From positions 2,976,001-3,040,000 of the forward strand of contig NZ_OY729424.1 in assembly GCF_963422335.1 (NCBI RefSeq): a stretch of DNA of 64,000 nucleotides. The letters are read 5' to 3'. The notes beneath the pieces are model-generated. The model worked only from the letters and a program-made list of their open reading frames with translations, was not told where the DNA came from and made no database searches. Shown in pieces: positions 42,675-52,005 of this stretch (within the stretch, counting starts at the first letter, position 1; the number at the start of each line of letters is the position of its first letter). This DNA comes from an uncultured Roseateles sp. (GTDB lineage: Bacteria; Pseudomonadota; Gammaproteobacteria; Burkholderiales; Burkholderiaceae_C). Both the position numbers and the translations under genes were made by a program.

Positions 42675-43781
42675 ATGGACGCTCCCAGCCCGGCCTCGGC
42701 CCTCCCTCCTCAACCCTCTGGCCAGCCTGCCGGGCGCGCCGGCTTTCTGGCCTCACTGACCCCATCGCGCCTGGTATTTACCCTGGGGCTGGCCTTTGTC
42801 GGCGCAGCCCTGCTGAACCCGATCTTCATCACCTCGTTCCCGGTCCTGCTGGGACGCACATTGTTCGTCGGCGTGCTGGGCCTGGTGGCCTTTTCAGCGG
42901 CCGGCCAGTGGCCGCGCCGGCTGCCTGGCTGGATGCCACGCTGGGTGGTGCAGGTGCTGGTGGTGGTGCTGACCCTGCCGTTGGCCACCATCCTGGTCTA
43001 TCTGCTGGCCGTTGACGGCGATGTGCCAGCCCTGCTGCGCCACGAGGGGCGGCTCAGCGGCCTGTTCTGGATTGCCGGCACCGGGCTGATCGTCGGTCCG
43101 CTGCTGGCCCTGGCGGCGCTGTACCGCGAGCGCGACGCGCAGGCCCGCTCGCAGGCCCTGCACTTCGAGCTGGAGAAAAGCCAGCTGGAGCGCCGGGCGC
43201 TGGATGCCCGGCTGCGGCTGATGCAGGCCCAGGTTGAGCCGCACTTTCTGTTCAACACCCTGGCCAATGTGCGCACTCTGGTCGAGACCGGCTCGCCGCA
43301 GGCCGGCCCGGTGCTGGGCAGCCTGATCGCTTACCTGCGTGGCGCCATGCCCCGGCTCAAAGAGCAGACGGCCAGCCTCGGTGACGAGCTGACCCTGGTG
43401 CGGGCCTATCTGGAGCTGATGCATATGCGCATGCCCGACCGGCTGCAGTTTTCGGTCGATGTGCCGGCGGCGCTGGAGGGCTTGCGCTTTCCGCCCATGG
43501 CTTTGCTGACCCTGGTGGAGAATGCCGTGCGCCATGGTGTCGACCCCAGCGAGGAGGGTGGCCGCATCGACGTGGGCGCCGAGCGCGATGCGCTGAGCGG
43601 TGTGGTCAGCCTGTGGGTGCAGGACAGCGGCGTGGGCATGAGCGAGACCGCTGGCGTCGGCACCGGACTGCAGAATCTGCGTGAGCGCATGGGCCTGTTC
43701 TTCGGCCCCGAGGCGCGGCTGGAGCTGTCCGAAACCCCACCCCATGGCCTGCGGGCCGAACTGAAGTTCACTCCCCCATGA
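42675..43781 (+). CDS. LytS-type sensor histidine kinase
   Basis: A 368-residue membrane kinase with four hydrophobic segments in the first 150 residues, a coiled coil, and a His_kinase (LytS/YehU) phosphorylation site LRLMQAQVEPHFLFNTLANV. The HATPase domain has LTLVENAVRHGVDPSEEGG and VQDSGVGMSE / GTGLQNLRERM. It overlaps the downstream LytTR regulator by 4 bp and is its partner. Confidence 0.93.
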   Translation: MDAPSPASALPPQPSGQPAGRAGFLASLTPSRLVFTLGLAFVGAALLNPIFITSFPVLLGRTLFVGVLGLVAFSAAGQWPRRLPGWMPRWVVQVLVVVLTLPLATILVYLLAVDGDVPALLRHEGRLSGLFWIAGTGLIVGPLLALAALYRERDAQARSQALHFELEKSQLERRALDARLRLMQAQVEPHFLFNTLANVRTLVETGSPQAGPVLGSLIAYLRGAMPRLKEQTASLGDELTLVRAYLELMHMRMPDRLQFSVDVPAALEGLRFPPMALLTLVENAVRHGVDPSEEGGRIDVGAERDALSGVVSLWVQDSGVGMSETAGVGTGLQNLRERMGLFFGPEARLELSETPPHGLRAELKFTPP

Positions 43782-44566
43782 GCAATGCCCCCGTGACGGC
43801 CCTGATCGCCGACGATGAGCCGCTGCTGCGCGACAGCCTGATCCTGGCCCTCAAGCGGGCCTGGCCGGAGCTGCAGGTGGCAGCCCAGGCCCGCAATGGC
43901 CGCGAAGCGCTGGAGCTGTTCGAGGAGCATCAGCCGGACATAGTGTTCATGGACGTGCACATGCCGGGCCTGAATGGCATCGAGGCCGCCAAGGGCATTG
44001 CCCGGCGCGCCCAGCTGGTGTTCGTTACGGCGTTCGAGCAGTACGCGCTGGCGGCCTTTGACGAGGGCGCGATCGACTATCTTGTCAAGCCTGTCGAGGA
44101 ACGACGGCTGGTTGACACGGTGCAGCGACTGAAGGCGCGGCTGGAGGCGGGCCAAATGCCCTCGGGTGAGGCCCTGGACGCGGTGCTGGCCCAGCTCTCG
44201 GGCCATCTGCAACAGCAAGGTCAGTCGCAGCGCAGCGAACCCTGGCTTCAGTGGATCAAGGCCTCGGTCGGTTCAGCGCTGAAGCTGATTCCGGTGGATC
44301 AGCTGGTCTATCTGCGCTCTGACGAAAAATACACCCTGGTTGTCTGGCCCGAGGGCGAGGCCTTGATACGCACACCGATCCGTGAACTGGCCGATCAGCT
44401 GGACCCGCAGATCTTTGCCCAAGTGCACCGCTCGGTGATCGTCAACCTGCGCGAGGTCAGCCATATCACCCGCGGTGCCAACGAGACCGCCGATGTGCAC
44501 CTGCGCGGGCGCACCGAGGTGCTGCCGGTGAGTCGCGCCTATCTGCACCTGTTCCGGCAGATGTGA
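43778..44566 (+). CDS. LytTR-family response regulator
   Basis: A 262-residue regulator. The receiver domain has ALIADDEPLLRDSL and the phospho-acceptor Asp in IVFMDVHMPGLNG. The C-terminal LytTR DNA-binding domain has VYLRSDEKYTLVVWPEGEAL and FAQVHRSVIVNLREVSHI. Such regulators control cell-surface or autolysis functions. Two L,D-transpeptidase genes lie immediately downstream on the other strand; a regulatory link is possible but unproven. Confidence 0.95.
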   Translation: MSNAPVTALIADDEPLLRDSLILALKRAWPELQVAAQARNGREALELFEEHQPDIVFMDVHMPGLNGIEAAKGIARRAQLVFVTAFEQYALAAFDEGAIDYLVKPVEERRLVDTVQRLKARLEAGQMPSGEALDAVLAQLSGHLQQQGQSQRSEPWLQWIKASVGSALKLIPVDQLVYLRSDEKYTLVVWPEGEALIRTPIRELADQLDPQIFAQVHRSVIVNLREVSHITRGANETADVHLRGRTEVLPVSRAYLHLFRQM

Positions 44567-44572
44567 TGAGGT

Positions 44573-45253
44573 TCAGGGCCTGAGCATCGCCAGCTGGCGG
44601 GCCTGGCCGAAGAGGCTTTGCACCGGCCGTGTCTCCGGCAGCACGTAGACAACGCCTCGCTGGCGGCCCAGCACCGGTGCCACCACCGCGTCATAAAAGC
44701 CCGGCGCCACGATCACGCAGCCCAGCGAAATGCGGTTGTCGTCCGGTGTCTCGGACAGCAGGCGCTGGGGCCGGCGTTCCTGGGCCGGGGCGGGGCGCAG
44801 CCGGTGGATAGCCAGTGCGGCCGCGTAGTTGAACCAGACCACGGCCTCGCCCTGCAGGTTGTGTCCCGGCTCCGAGACAAAACGCCCGGCGGGCGTGGTG
44901 CGCTCGGCGGGCAGCAACTGCGCGGGCGCGCGGCCCTGCATATCGCTCAGGCCATGATCGCCAGGTGTCTGGCCCAGCAGCGCTGGCGTGGCTCCCAGCA
45001 GCCGGCCATCGGCGCCGAACACGAACAAGCGCGCATCCTTCTTGTCGACGATGGCAAACGGCTGGGCTTGATGGTCGCTCGCGTCGAGCACCCATTGGGC
45101 CATTTGGCGCGCGTCGGACGAGGGGGTTTCGGTGCCGAAGTCGACGGTGGTGTTGGCGTGGGCGCTGGCCGACAGAGCGGACAGACAGACGGCGACGAAC
45201 CAAGCCGAACGCCTGCGAAGACTGAACAACTGCTGCACTCCGACCCCTGCCAC
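44573..45253 (-). CDS. L,D-transpeptidase-like protein 1
   Basis: A 226-residue exported protein with an N-terminal signal (SAWFVAVCLSALSASAHANT) and a YkuD-like catalytic region. The nucleophile motif is DNRISLGCVIV and a His lies upstream in ALAIHRLRPAP. L,D-transpeptidases cross-link peptidoglycan or attach lipoproteins. The usual SHGC/SRGC is SLGC here. Paralogous to the gene at 45358, with conserved PxERTTPAGRFV. Confidence 0.8.
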   Translation of the reverse strand: MAGVGVQQLFSLRRRSAWFVAVCLSALSASAHANTTVDFGTETPSSDARQMAQWVLDASDHQAQPFAIVDKKDARLFVFGADGRLLGATPALLGQTPGDHGLSDMQGRAPAQLLPAERTTPAGRFVSEPGHNLQGEAVVWFNYAAALAIHRLRPAPAQERRPQRLLSETPDDNRISLGCVIVAPGFYDAVVAPVLGRQRGVVYVLPETRPVQSLFGQARQLAMLRP

Positions 45254-45357
45254 GCGACCGCATCAACGAGCCGGACAGGGATGTCAGGCTCCGATGCCAT
45301 CGATGGTACGCAGGCCGGTACCGGCGTGCTGCGCAAGACGTCACGCCCGAGGCCCTG

Positions 45358-46179
45358 TTACAGGCCGGAGTTGTAAGCTGCGGGCTGTAAGGCAGCGGCT
45401 TTCGCGCCGCCGTGCTTTTGTGCCACGTTGTAGGAAGCGAAGACCTGAGCCAGTGGCTTGACCTCGGGCAGCACATAGACAATGCCGCGCGAGGCCTTGA
45501 AGGTGGCACGCAGCACATCCTCGTAAAAGCGCACCGGCACGTTGATGCAGCCGTAGGAGATGCGGTTGTCGCTCGGGGTCGCCGAGGCCAGCCGCTCCAG
45601 CCGGCGCTCGCTGGGCTCGATGGCGCGCACGCGGTGCATGGACACGGCGGCGTTGTAGTCCACCCACACCACATCTTCGCCCGTGGCATTGCGGCCCCGC
45701 TCGGCAACGAAACGGCCGGCCGGCGTGGTGCGCTCCTCGGGCCGCACCTCGGCGATGGCGCGGTTGCCGATGCCTATCACCGAGTCGTCCCCGACGGCGG
45801 CGCCCAACAGCACCGGCGTGGCGCCCAGCAGCACGCCCTGCGCGTCGAACACGAACACGCGAGCATCCCGCTTGTCCAGGATCACATAGGGCAGGCGCTG
45901 GTTGTCGCCCGAATCGGCCACCCAATCGGCGATGTGGCGCGCCTCGGGTGAAGCCGCCTCACCCCTGAAGTCGGCAAAGCGCGGGCCACCGGGCTGCACC
46001 ACGGCCGCGGCCCGTAGCACGGGCCCGGCAAAGAACCGCGCCCGGTGCAGGCCGGTGCCATCGGGCGGCAGCATCAGCACCAGCACCGCGCTGCCGAGCA
46101 AAAAGCCCTGCTTCAGCGCGGCGATCAGCTCCGGGCGAGGAGGGAGCTCGATGCGGGGCGGCGGGTTGTAGGTGGCCAT
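45358..46179 (-). CDS. L,D-transpeptidase-like protein 2
   Basis: A 273-residue protein with one N-terminal hydrophobic segment (LLGSAVLVLMLPPDG) that may anchor it. The catalytic region has VSMHRVRAIEP and DNRISYGCINVPVRFYE. It shares EERTTPAGRFVAE with its paralogue 104 bp downstream. The block AxHR replaces the usual IHG motif, so the pair forms a divergent subgroup. Confidence 0.83.
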   Translation of the reverse strand: MATYNPPPRIELPPRPELIAALKQGFLLGSAVLVLMLPPDGTGLHRARFFAGPVLRAAAVVQPGGPRFADFRGEAASPEARHIADWVADSGDNQRLPYVILDKRDARVFVFDAQGVLLGATPVLLGAAVGDDSVIGIGNRAIAEVRPEERTTPAGRFVAERGRNATGEDVVWVDYNAAVSMHRVRAIEPSERRLERLASATPSDNRISYGCINVPVRFYEDVLRATFKASRGIVYVLPEVKPLAQVFASYNVAQKHGGAKAAALQPAAYNSGL

Positions 46180-46200
46180 GGTGCTTGGATACGAAGGAAA

Positions 46201-46247
46201 AGCGCCCCGAAGCGGCGTGGGATCTCACCCTGCGGCTTCGGGGCGCT
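46201..46247 (-). terminator. Terminator after the Pro-rich small protein
   Basis: A 13-bp perfect hairpin AGCGCCCCGAAGC (46201-46213) / GCTTCGGGGCGCT (46235-46247). On the minus strand it is followed by TTTCC. Confidence 0.65.
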
Positions 46248-46264
46248 GCGCGCGAACGCTGGCT

Positions 46265-46564
46265 TCAGTTGCGATCGGCGCGCGGGGTGCGCTCGGTGAT
46301 CAGCGGGGCGCTGTTGTCCGGCACCGGCGCGTTGACGGTGGCCGGGGTGTTGTTGTCATAGGTCTGGGCTTGCGTCGGGGCCTGCGGGGCCGGGCTGCTG
46401 TCCGTGGGCGCCGCGGGGGCGATATCGGTGCTCGGCTGCACTTGCTGTTCCTGCACCGGCTCGGCGGGTTGCATGGTGTCTGACGCCTGCGCATAGGCCA
46501 GGCTGATGGCACCAACCAGGGTGGCGGCGGCGAAAATCGTGGTGACGGTCTTGGAAGCCTTCAT
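46265..46564 (-). CDS. Small exported Pro/Gln/Thr-rich protein
   Basis: A 99-residue protein with a signal peptide (TVTTIFAAATLVGAISLAYA) and a low-complexity body (QPAEPVQEQQVQPSTDIAPA). No family recognised. A hairpin terminator follows. Confidence 0.65.
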   Translation of the reverse strand: MKASKTVTTIFAAATLVGAISLAYAQASDTMQPAEPVQEQQVQPSTDIAPAAPTDSSPAPQAPTQAQTYDNNTPATVNAPVPDNSAPLITERTPRADRN

Positions 46565-46745
46565 GTCATAACTCCTTGGTGTTGCGCACTTGGCGCTATG
46601 GGGTCAACGGCCAAAGGGCCTGACATGAATCTAGGCGCCTGCCCCAGCGCCTTGCATCGGATGGCGCCGGCGATCCGTGTAGGACGATCGCTGTCAGCAA
46701 ATGCAACAGGGCCGGGTCTGAACAGCTGGCGGCCACATGCAGACG

Positions 46746-46772
46746 AAAAAAAGCCCGAGTTGCCTCGGGCCG
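46746..46772 (-). terminator. Terminator after the 57-residue gene
   Basis: Read on the minus strand, CCCGAG and CTCGGG pair across a short loop and are followed by seven T. Confidence 0.7.
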
Positions 46773-46798
46773 AATGCGGTTTGGGGGAAGTGCGGTAT

Positions 46799-46972
46799 TC
46801 AGGCGGGCTTGGCGGACTTCAGGCTGCGGCCGGTGATGACCACTCGCTCCAGCTGGGCCACGGTCTGAGTTGCGGCGAGTTCGTCGGTTTCGGCCGGGCT
46901 GGTCAACGATCCCACGGCGCTGATGGCCACGAAGCTGAGGACCAGAACGCTGTTGAAAAGATTGTCTAACAT
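46799..46972 (-). CDS. 57-residue small exported or membrane protein
   Basis: ATG at 46972 follows AGGAG by 7 nt. The product begins MLDNLFNSVLVLSFVAISAV, a hydrophobic N-terminal segment, and ends LERVVITGRSLKSAKPA. Its stop is at 46799 and a minus-strand terminator follows at 46746-46772. Good ribosome binding site and terminator argue that it is real. Function unknown. Confidence 0.6.
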   Translation of the reverse strand: MLDNLFNSVLVLSFVAISAVGSLTSPAETDELAATQTVAQLERVVITGRSLKSAKPA

Positions 46973-47138
46973 GGTGGGCTCCTGCTGGTTTCACTGCCGC
47001 GAAAAACGTCGCGATGGAGTGAATGTAGGAGTCACAACTGCCGCCAGCCAGGGGCATGTGATGAGTCGTCGGTCACGCCGGATGAACTGCGGAACGGCGT
47101 GATGAAGCGATGCCCGACAAGTGCAATCGCGAATGAGG

Positions 47139-47160
47139 AAAGGGGCCCGTGGGCCCCTTT
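47139..47160. terminator. Bidirectional terminator hairpin
   Basis: AAAGGGGCCC (47139-47148), GT, GGGCCCCTTT (47151-47160). It would end transcription of the aminopeptidase gene. Confidence 0.8.
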
Positions 47161-47202
47161 TCTCATTCGCTTGACGACGCTCCCGTCAGTGCAGAGCCGG
47201 CA

Positions 47203-49011
47203 TCAGAGGGCCTGCGTGCGCAGCTTCAGCCAGGCCAGCGCATCGCCGCTGACCAGCGGCGACAGGCGTGCCAGCACCTCGGCGTGATAGCGGTTGAGCC
47301 AGGCGATCTCGTCTTCGCGCATCAGCTCGCGGGCGATGCAACGGGTGTCGATCGGACACAACGTCAGCGTCTCGAAGGCCAGCATCTCGCCAAAGGCGCC
47401 CTGCTCGGGCGTGTCGATGGCGACGTTGAGTACCAGATTCTCCAGGCGCACGCCCCATTTGCCATTGCGGTAGATGCCGGGCTCGATCGAGGTGATCATG
47501 CCGGGCTCCATGGCCATATGGGCATCGGGCACGGCCTTGGAGATGCTTTGCGGGCCCTCGTGCACATTCATGAAGTAGCCGACACCGTGGCCGGTGCCGT
47601 GGCCGTAGTCGACGCCATGCTCCCAGATCGGGGCGCGGGCAATGGCGTCCAGCATTGGCGACAGGGTGCCGCGTGGGAAGCGCGTGCGGCTCAGGTTCAT
47701 CATGCCCTTGAGCACGATAGTGAAATCGCGCTTCTGAGCCTCGCTGAGGTCGCCAATCTGCCAGACGCGGGTGATGTCCGTGGTGCCGCCCAGGTATTGG
47801 CCGCCGGAATCGATCAGCAGCAGGTTGTTGCCTTCGATCACTGCGTGCGACTCGGGCGTGGCGCGGTAATGAGGCATGGCGCCGTTGGGGCCGAAGCCGG
47901 CGATGGTGGAGAAGCTCAGGCCGACGAAGCCGGGGCGGCGCGCGCGGGCAGCGGACAGCTTTTCATCGACGGTGATCTCGGTGATGCGCTCCTTGCCCAG
48001 GGCCTGCTCGAACCAGGCGTAGAACTCGCACATCGCAGCGCCGTCCTGCTCCATGGTCTCGCGCACAAACTGCGCCTCGGCGGAAGTCTTGCGGCTCTTG
48101 GCCAGGGTGCTGGGGTTGATGGCCTCGACGACGCGCACGCCGCTGGCCACTGACTCACGCAGGCCCCAGGTGATGCGGCGCGGGTCGACCAGCAGCACGG
48201 TGTCGGCCGCCAGCGCGCCCAGCGCCTTGGGCGCCTGGGCGTAGTCGGCCAGCTGCACGCCGTCCGCGGCTAGCGTGGCCTGCAGTGCGGCGGGCACCTT
48301 GCCGGCGCCGACGAACAGCGTGGCGCCATCCAGACCGACCAGCGCATGGGCGATGAAGACGGGGTTGCATTGCACGTCGGAGCCACGCAGATTGAACAGC
48401 CAAGCCACGTCATCGACAGTGGAGATGAAATGCTGGCTGGCGCCCAGGCGGCCCATCGTGGCACGCACCTCTGCCAGCTTGGCCGCGCGGCTGACGGTGG
48501 CCTGCGGTGCGGCATGTTCGTAGACCGGCGCGCCGGGCAGGGCGGGGCGGCCGTCCCATATCGCATCCAGCAGGTCCAGATCGGTGCGCAGCTTGATCTT
48601 GGCGGCAAGCAGGCCCAGGCGGACTTGCTGCGCAAGCGCCAGGCTCAGACATTGCCCATCGACGGCCAGGCTCTGGCCAGCCTGCAGCTGCTGTGCCGTC
48701 CAGTCGATGAAGTGGGTGGCGGCGCCGCTGGGAATCTTCACCAGATCAATGCCGGTGCCGGCCAGTTCGACCTCGGCCTGGGTCCAGTAGCGCATGTCGG
48801 CGAACAGGGCGGCGCGGTCCAGGGTGACGACCAGGGTGCCCATTGAACCGGTGAAGCCCGACAGCCACTCGCGTCCCTGCCAGCGCGCGGGCAGGTATTC
48901 GGACAGATGCGGATCGCTGGAGGGCACCAGTACGCCGTGCACCTGTTGGGCCTGCATCGCATCGCGCAGCCGCGCCAGTCTCAGGGTGATCTCGGAAGTA
49001 CGGGTGTCCAT
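47203..49011 (-). CDS. Aminopeptidase P family protein (M24, XPNPEP1-like)
   Basis: A 602-residue metallo-aminopeptidase that removes an N-terminal residue before proline. It has two N-terminal creatinase-like domains and a C-terminal pita-bread catalytic domain. Metal ligands are in LLIDSGGQYLGGTTDITRVW and GHGTGHGVGYFMNVHEGPQ, then GMITSIEPGIYRNGKWGVRL. The 600-residue length fits the eukaryotic-like XPNPEP1 branch rather than the 440-residue E. coli PepP. Confidence 0.95.
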   Translation of the reverse strand: MDTRTSEITLRLARLRDAMQAQQVHGVLVPSSDPHLSEYLPARWQGREWLSGFTGSMGTLVVTLDRAALFADMRYWTQAEVELAGTGIDLVKIPSGAATHFIDWTAQQLQAGQSLAVDGQCLSLALAQQVRLGLLAAKIKLRTDLDLLDAIWDGRPALPGAPVYEHAAPQATVSRAAKLAEVRATMGRLGASQHFISTVDDVAWLFNLRGSDVQCNPVFIAHALVGLDGATLFVGAGKVPAALQATLAADGVQLADYAQAPKALGALAADTVLLVDPRRITWGLRESVASGVRVVEAINPSTLAKSRKTSAEAQFVRETMEQDGAAMCEFYAWFEQALGKERITEITVDEKLSAARARRPGFVGLSFSTIAGFGPNGAMPHYRATPESHAVIEGNNLLLIDSGGQYLGGTTDITRVWQIGDLSEAQKRDFTIVLKGMMNLSRTRFPRGTLSPMLDAIARAPIWEHGVDYGHGTGHGVGYFMNVHEGPQSISKAVPDAHMAMEPGMITSIEPGIYRNGKWGVRLENLVLNVAIDTPEQGAFGEMLAFETLTLCPIDTRCIARELMREDEIAWLNRYHAEVLARLSPLVSGDALAWLKLRTQAL

Positions 49012-49112
49012 GGGGGCTCTCCGGGGTGGCGCTGCCGCCGGATGGGCGGTGGCCAGTGTTGAAAGGGGTGCGAGATTGTAGGCTTTGGGGCCGTATCCCC
49101 GGCCTGACGGCC

Positions 49113-51638
49113 TCAGCTTGACGCCAGCGGCGGCAGGTGCACCTCGAACACGGCGCCGCCTTCCGGGTGGTTGTGCGCCCGTATCGTGCCGCTGTGCACA
49201 TGGATGATCTTGCGGCTGATGGCCAAGCCCAGGCCGGTGCCGCCGGCGCCGGTCTGGTTCAGGGAGGACTGGACAAAGGGCGCAAAGATGCTCTCGAACT
49301 CATCCGGCGGAATGCCCGGGCCATGGTCGCGGATCTCGACGCAGCAGCCGCCAGTGGCTGGTTCGTTGAAGCAGCGCAACTCGATCTCGCTGTGGGCCGG
49401 GGCGTAACGCAGCGCGTTGGCCAGGATGTTGCGGAACACCTGCTGCAGCCGGAAGGCGTCCAGCAGGGCCATGCAGGGCCAGTCGGATTGCTCCAGCCGC
49501 AGGCTCAGGCCCCGGCTGCCGGCCAACTGGGCCAGCTCCTGCACCACCTCGGCCACCAGCGGCCGCACGTCGCCGGGCACCAGCTTGAAGGAGCCGACCG
49601 AAGTTTCCAACCGTGACAGGTCAAGCAGGTTGTTGACCACATGCAGCATGCGGTGGCCGGCGGACTGGATGTCGCTGAACATGCGCGCCAGCACCGGTTG
49701 CTCGCGGGCGCGAGACAGGCCAACTTGCGAGAAGCCCAGAATCGTCTGCAGCGGCGTGCGCAGCTCGTGGCTGACATTGGCCAGGAACTCGCCCTTGGCG
49801 GCGCTGGAGCGCTCGGCCACATCGCGCGCTTCGCGGGTGCGGCGCTCGACCTCGCGGAAGTCGGTGATGTCCACCATGCTGCCGATCACGCCCAGCGGCT
49901 CGCCGTTGGCATTGGCGTAGGAGGTCTTTCGCACCATCAGGTCATGCCAGGTGCCGTTGGGGAACGGTACCCGTTCTTCGTAGGACAGCGTGCCGCCCTC
50001 GCGCATCAGCTGCTCGTCCTTGGCCAGGGTGATGGTGAAGTCGCCCATGGGCCGCAGCTCGGGCAGGGTCTTGCCCAGCACATGCTCGACCGGCCAGCCG
50101 ACCATGTCGCACCAGGCGCGGTTGACCATCAGATAGCGGCCGGCCTTGTCCTTGGCGAAGATGGGGAAGGGGCAGACCTCGATCAGCCGGGCGGTGAACT
50201 CCAGCTGCTCCAGCAGCTGGCGGCGCGCCAGCTCGCGCTCGGTCACGTCAATGGCAAAGCCGGCATAGCCGATCAACCGGCGCTCGGCAGACTCGACCGC
50301 TGTGACGCTGACCTCCAGCACCCGGTGCGCGCCCTCCGCGCCGCGCAGGCGCAGCTGGGTGGGCGGGCCGCGCAGGCTGCCGGCCGGTGGGTCGCCCCCG
50401 CGGGGCGGGCGGAACAGCGCACGGGCGGCGCTGACATCGCGGGCGTCCACGAAATCGGCGAAGGGCAGGCCCAGTACCGGCCGCAGGGTGATCTCATCGG
50501 CAAACCACTGGCGGTTGACGAACTCCAGCCTGCCCTCCGTGTCGGTACGGAACATCAGCTCCTGCACGCTGTCGATCAGCAGGCGCTGGTTGCGCTCCTC
50601 GTCGGCCATCTGCTGATGTGCCTGGCGCAGCACATCGTCGGCCTGCTCGTGCCGGCTCAAGCTGCGGCAGGCGCCCCGGGTCAGCAGGGCGATGGCCAGC
50701 CAGCCGGCCAGGGTGATCGCGCCGGCCGCTATCAGCGTGTCGCGCAGCTCGCCCCAGATGGCATCACGCCGGTACTCCACCAGCAGCAGCGCCGGCAGCT
50801 GACGGGTGCTGCGAAAGCTGGCCAGTACCTCTTGGCCCTTCAGCCCGGGCCCGACGAAGCTGCCCTGTTCCTTGCCGGGCGGAAAGTGGCGAAACACCTG
50901 ATGGTCGATCAGGGTCGCGCCGCTGGGCAGCGAGGCACCGGCATCGGCGGTGATCAGGCTGCCGTCGCGGCCGAGCAGCGCCGCGCTGCGCGGACCATCG
51001 CCGAACTGCTGCCGGTAGTGCTCGGCGAAGTAGTCCGGGTCGAGCACGGCTACCAGGTAGCGGGGGCCGGGTGCGGTTCCGGCCGACATCAGCTCCGGCA
51101 GCACATGGACCTGGGGCAGCAGGCGTTGCTGGCCTTCGTAGGGCTTGCGGCGGCGACGGTCGAGGTCGACCAGCTCATGGCCGGGCGCCAGGGAACCGAC
51201 CCATTGCGAGGCGCTGACGGCGCCGCGCCGCAGCTGGCCGAGATCGATCTGGGCCGCGAGATTTTCGGGCTCGCTGCTGGCCAGCACGCGTCCCGAGGCA
51301 TTCAGCGCCGAGACGCTGCGCACATGGGGCAGCTGTGGCAGCAGCAGCGGACTCAGTGCCTGGTTCAGCATCTGCACCGGCTCGCGCGTGCCGGCCAGAG
51401 CGGACTCCAGACTGCGCAAGAGCAGGGCCGAGGCCTGCAGGCTCTGATCGGCATGCTCCTGCAGCCGCCGGGCATGGAGCTCGGTGGCCTGCAGTTCCAG
51501 GCGTTCGGCGTCGCGCAGGGCATGGAGCACAAAGCCCAGGGCCGCCAACAGCTGCAGCAGGGCCAGCAGAGCCGCGGCGCGCAGCACGACCGGGCGTTTC
51601 AGCCAGGCCGGCAACGGTGTCGGTGTGATCGCGCTCAT
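49113..51638 (-). CDS. PAS-domain sensor histidine kinase
   Basis: An 841-residue membrane kinase. TM1 is at residues about 18-41, a periplasmic Cache-like region follows to about 300, and TM2 is near 305-325. Two PAS domains follow (second: PFPIFAKDKAGRYLMVNRAW). The HisKA box is FLANVSHELRTPLQTILGFS and the HATPase has DHGPGIPPDEFESIFAPF and GTGLGLAISRKI. No receiver domain and no adjacent regulator gene, so its partner lies elsewhere. Confidence 0.93.
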   Translation of the reverse strand: MSAITPTPLPAWLKRPVVLRAAALLALLQLLAALGFVLHALRDAERLELQATELHARRLQEHADQSLQASALLLRSLESALAGTREPVQMLNQALSPLLLPQLPHVRSVSALNASGRVLASSEPENLAAQIDLGQLRRGAVSASQWVGSLAPGHELVDLDRRRRKPYEGQQRLLPQVHVLPELMSAGTAPGPRYLVAVLDPDYFAEHYRQQFGDGPRSAALLGRDGSLITADAGASLPSGATLIDHQVFRHFPPGKEQGSFVGPGLKGQEVLASFRSTRQLPALLLVEYRRDAIWGELRDTLIAAGAITLAGWLAIALLTRGACRSLSRHEQADDVLRQAHQQMADEERNQRLLIDSVQELMFRTDTEGRLEFVNRQWFADEITLRPVLGLPFADFVDARDVSAARALFRPPRGGDPPAGSLRGPPTQLRLRGAEGAHRVLEVSVTAVESAERRLIGYAGFAIDVTERELARRQLLEQLEFTARLIEVCPFPIFAKDKAGRYLMVNRAWCDMVGWPVEHVLGKTLPELRPMGDFTITLAKDEQLMREGGTLSYEERVPFPNGTWHDLMVRKTSYANANGEPLGVIGSMVDITDFREVERRTREARDVAERSSAAKGEFLANVSHELRTPLQTILGFSQVGLSRAREQPVLARMFSDIQSAGHRMLHVVNNLLDLSRLETSVGSFKLVPGDVRPLVAEVVQELAQLAGSRGLSLRLEQSDWPCMALLDAFRLQQVFRNILANALRYAPAHSEIELRCFNEPATGGCCVEIRDHGPGIPPDEFESIFAPFVQSSLNQTGAGGTGLGLAISRKIIHVHSGTIRAHNHPEGGAVFEVHLPPLASS

Positions 51639-52005
51639 GGCCGCAGGGGCCTCGGATGGCAGGCATCGCAGCGACGGAGGGGCCTCAAGTGGTGCACGGC
51701 AGCGGAGATGCGAGGTCCTGTGTCATGGTTTGAGGGGGAAAGATTGCACTCTACCGCCAAACCGCAAGCCATCGCGTCGCCGCCGCCTGGGGCTCAGTCT
51801 TGCTGCTTGTATGGCCGCAAGTCCTTCGCCAGGCCGAGGCCGGACACAGGCGGTCCTGAGGACTGCTTGTGCCTGCCGAGGGCCGAGGCCGCTGGCCGAG
51901 GCGGGTCAAGGCTTCCGCCTTGTCCGTCCGGGCTCAGCCTTGCGGCTTGTATCGCCGCAAGTCCTTCGCCAGGCGGGCCAAGGCTTCCGCCTTGTCCGTC
52001 CGGGC
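51639..52005. repeat. Intergenic degenerate tandem repeats
   Basis: The 367 bp before kynA contain repeated blocks: GGCTTCCGCCTTGTCCGTCC at about 51908 and 51981, and GCCGCAAGTCCTTCGCCAGG at about 51813 and 51954. Each block is followed or preceded by 'GGGCTCAG'. No gene is supported. Confidence 0.6.
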
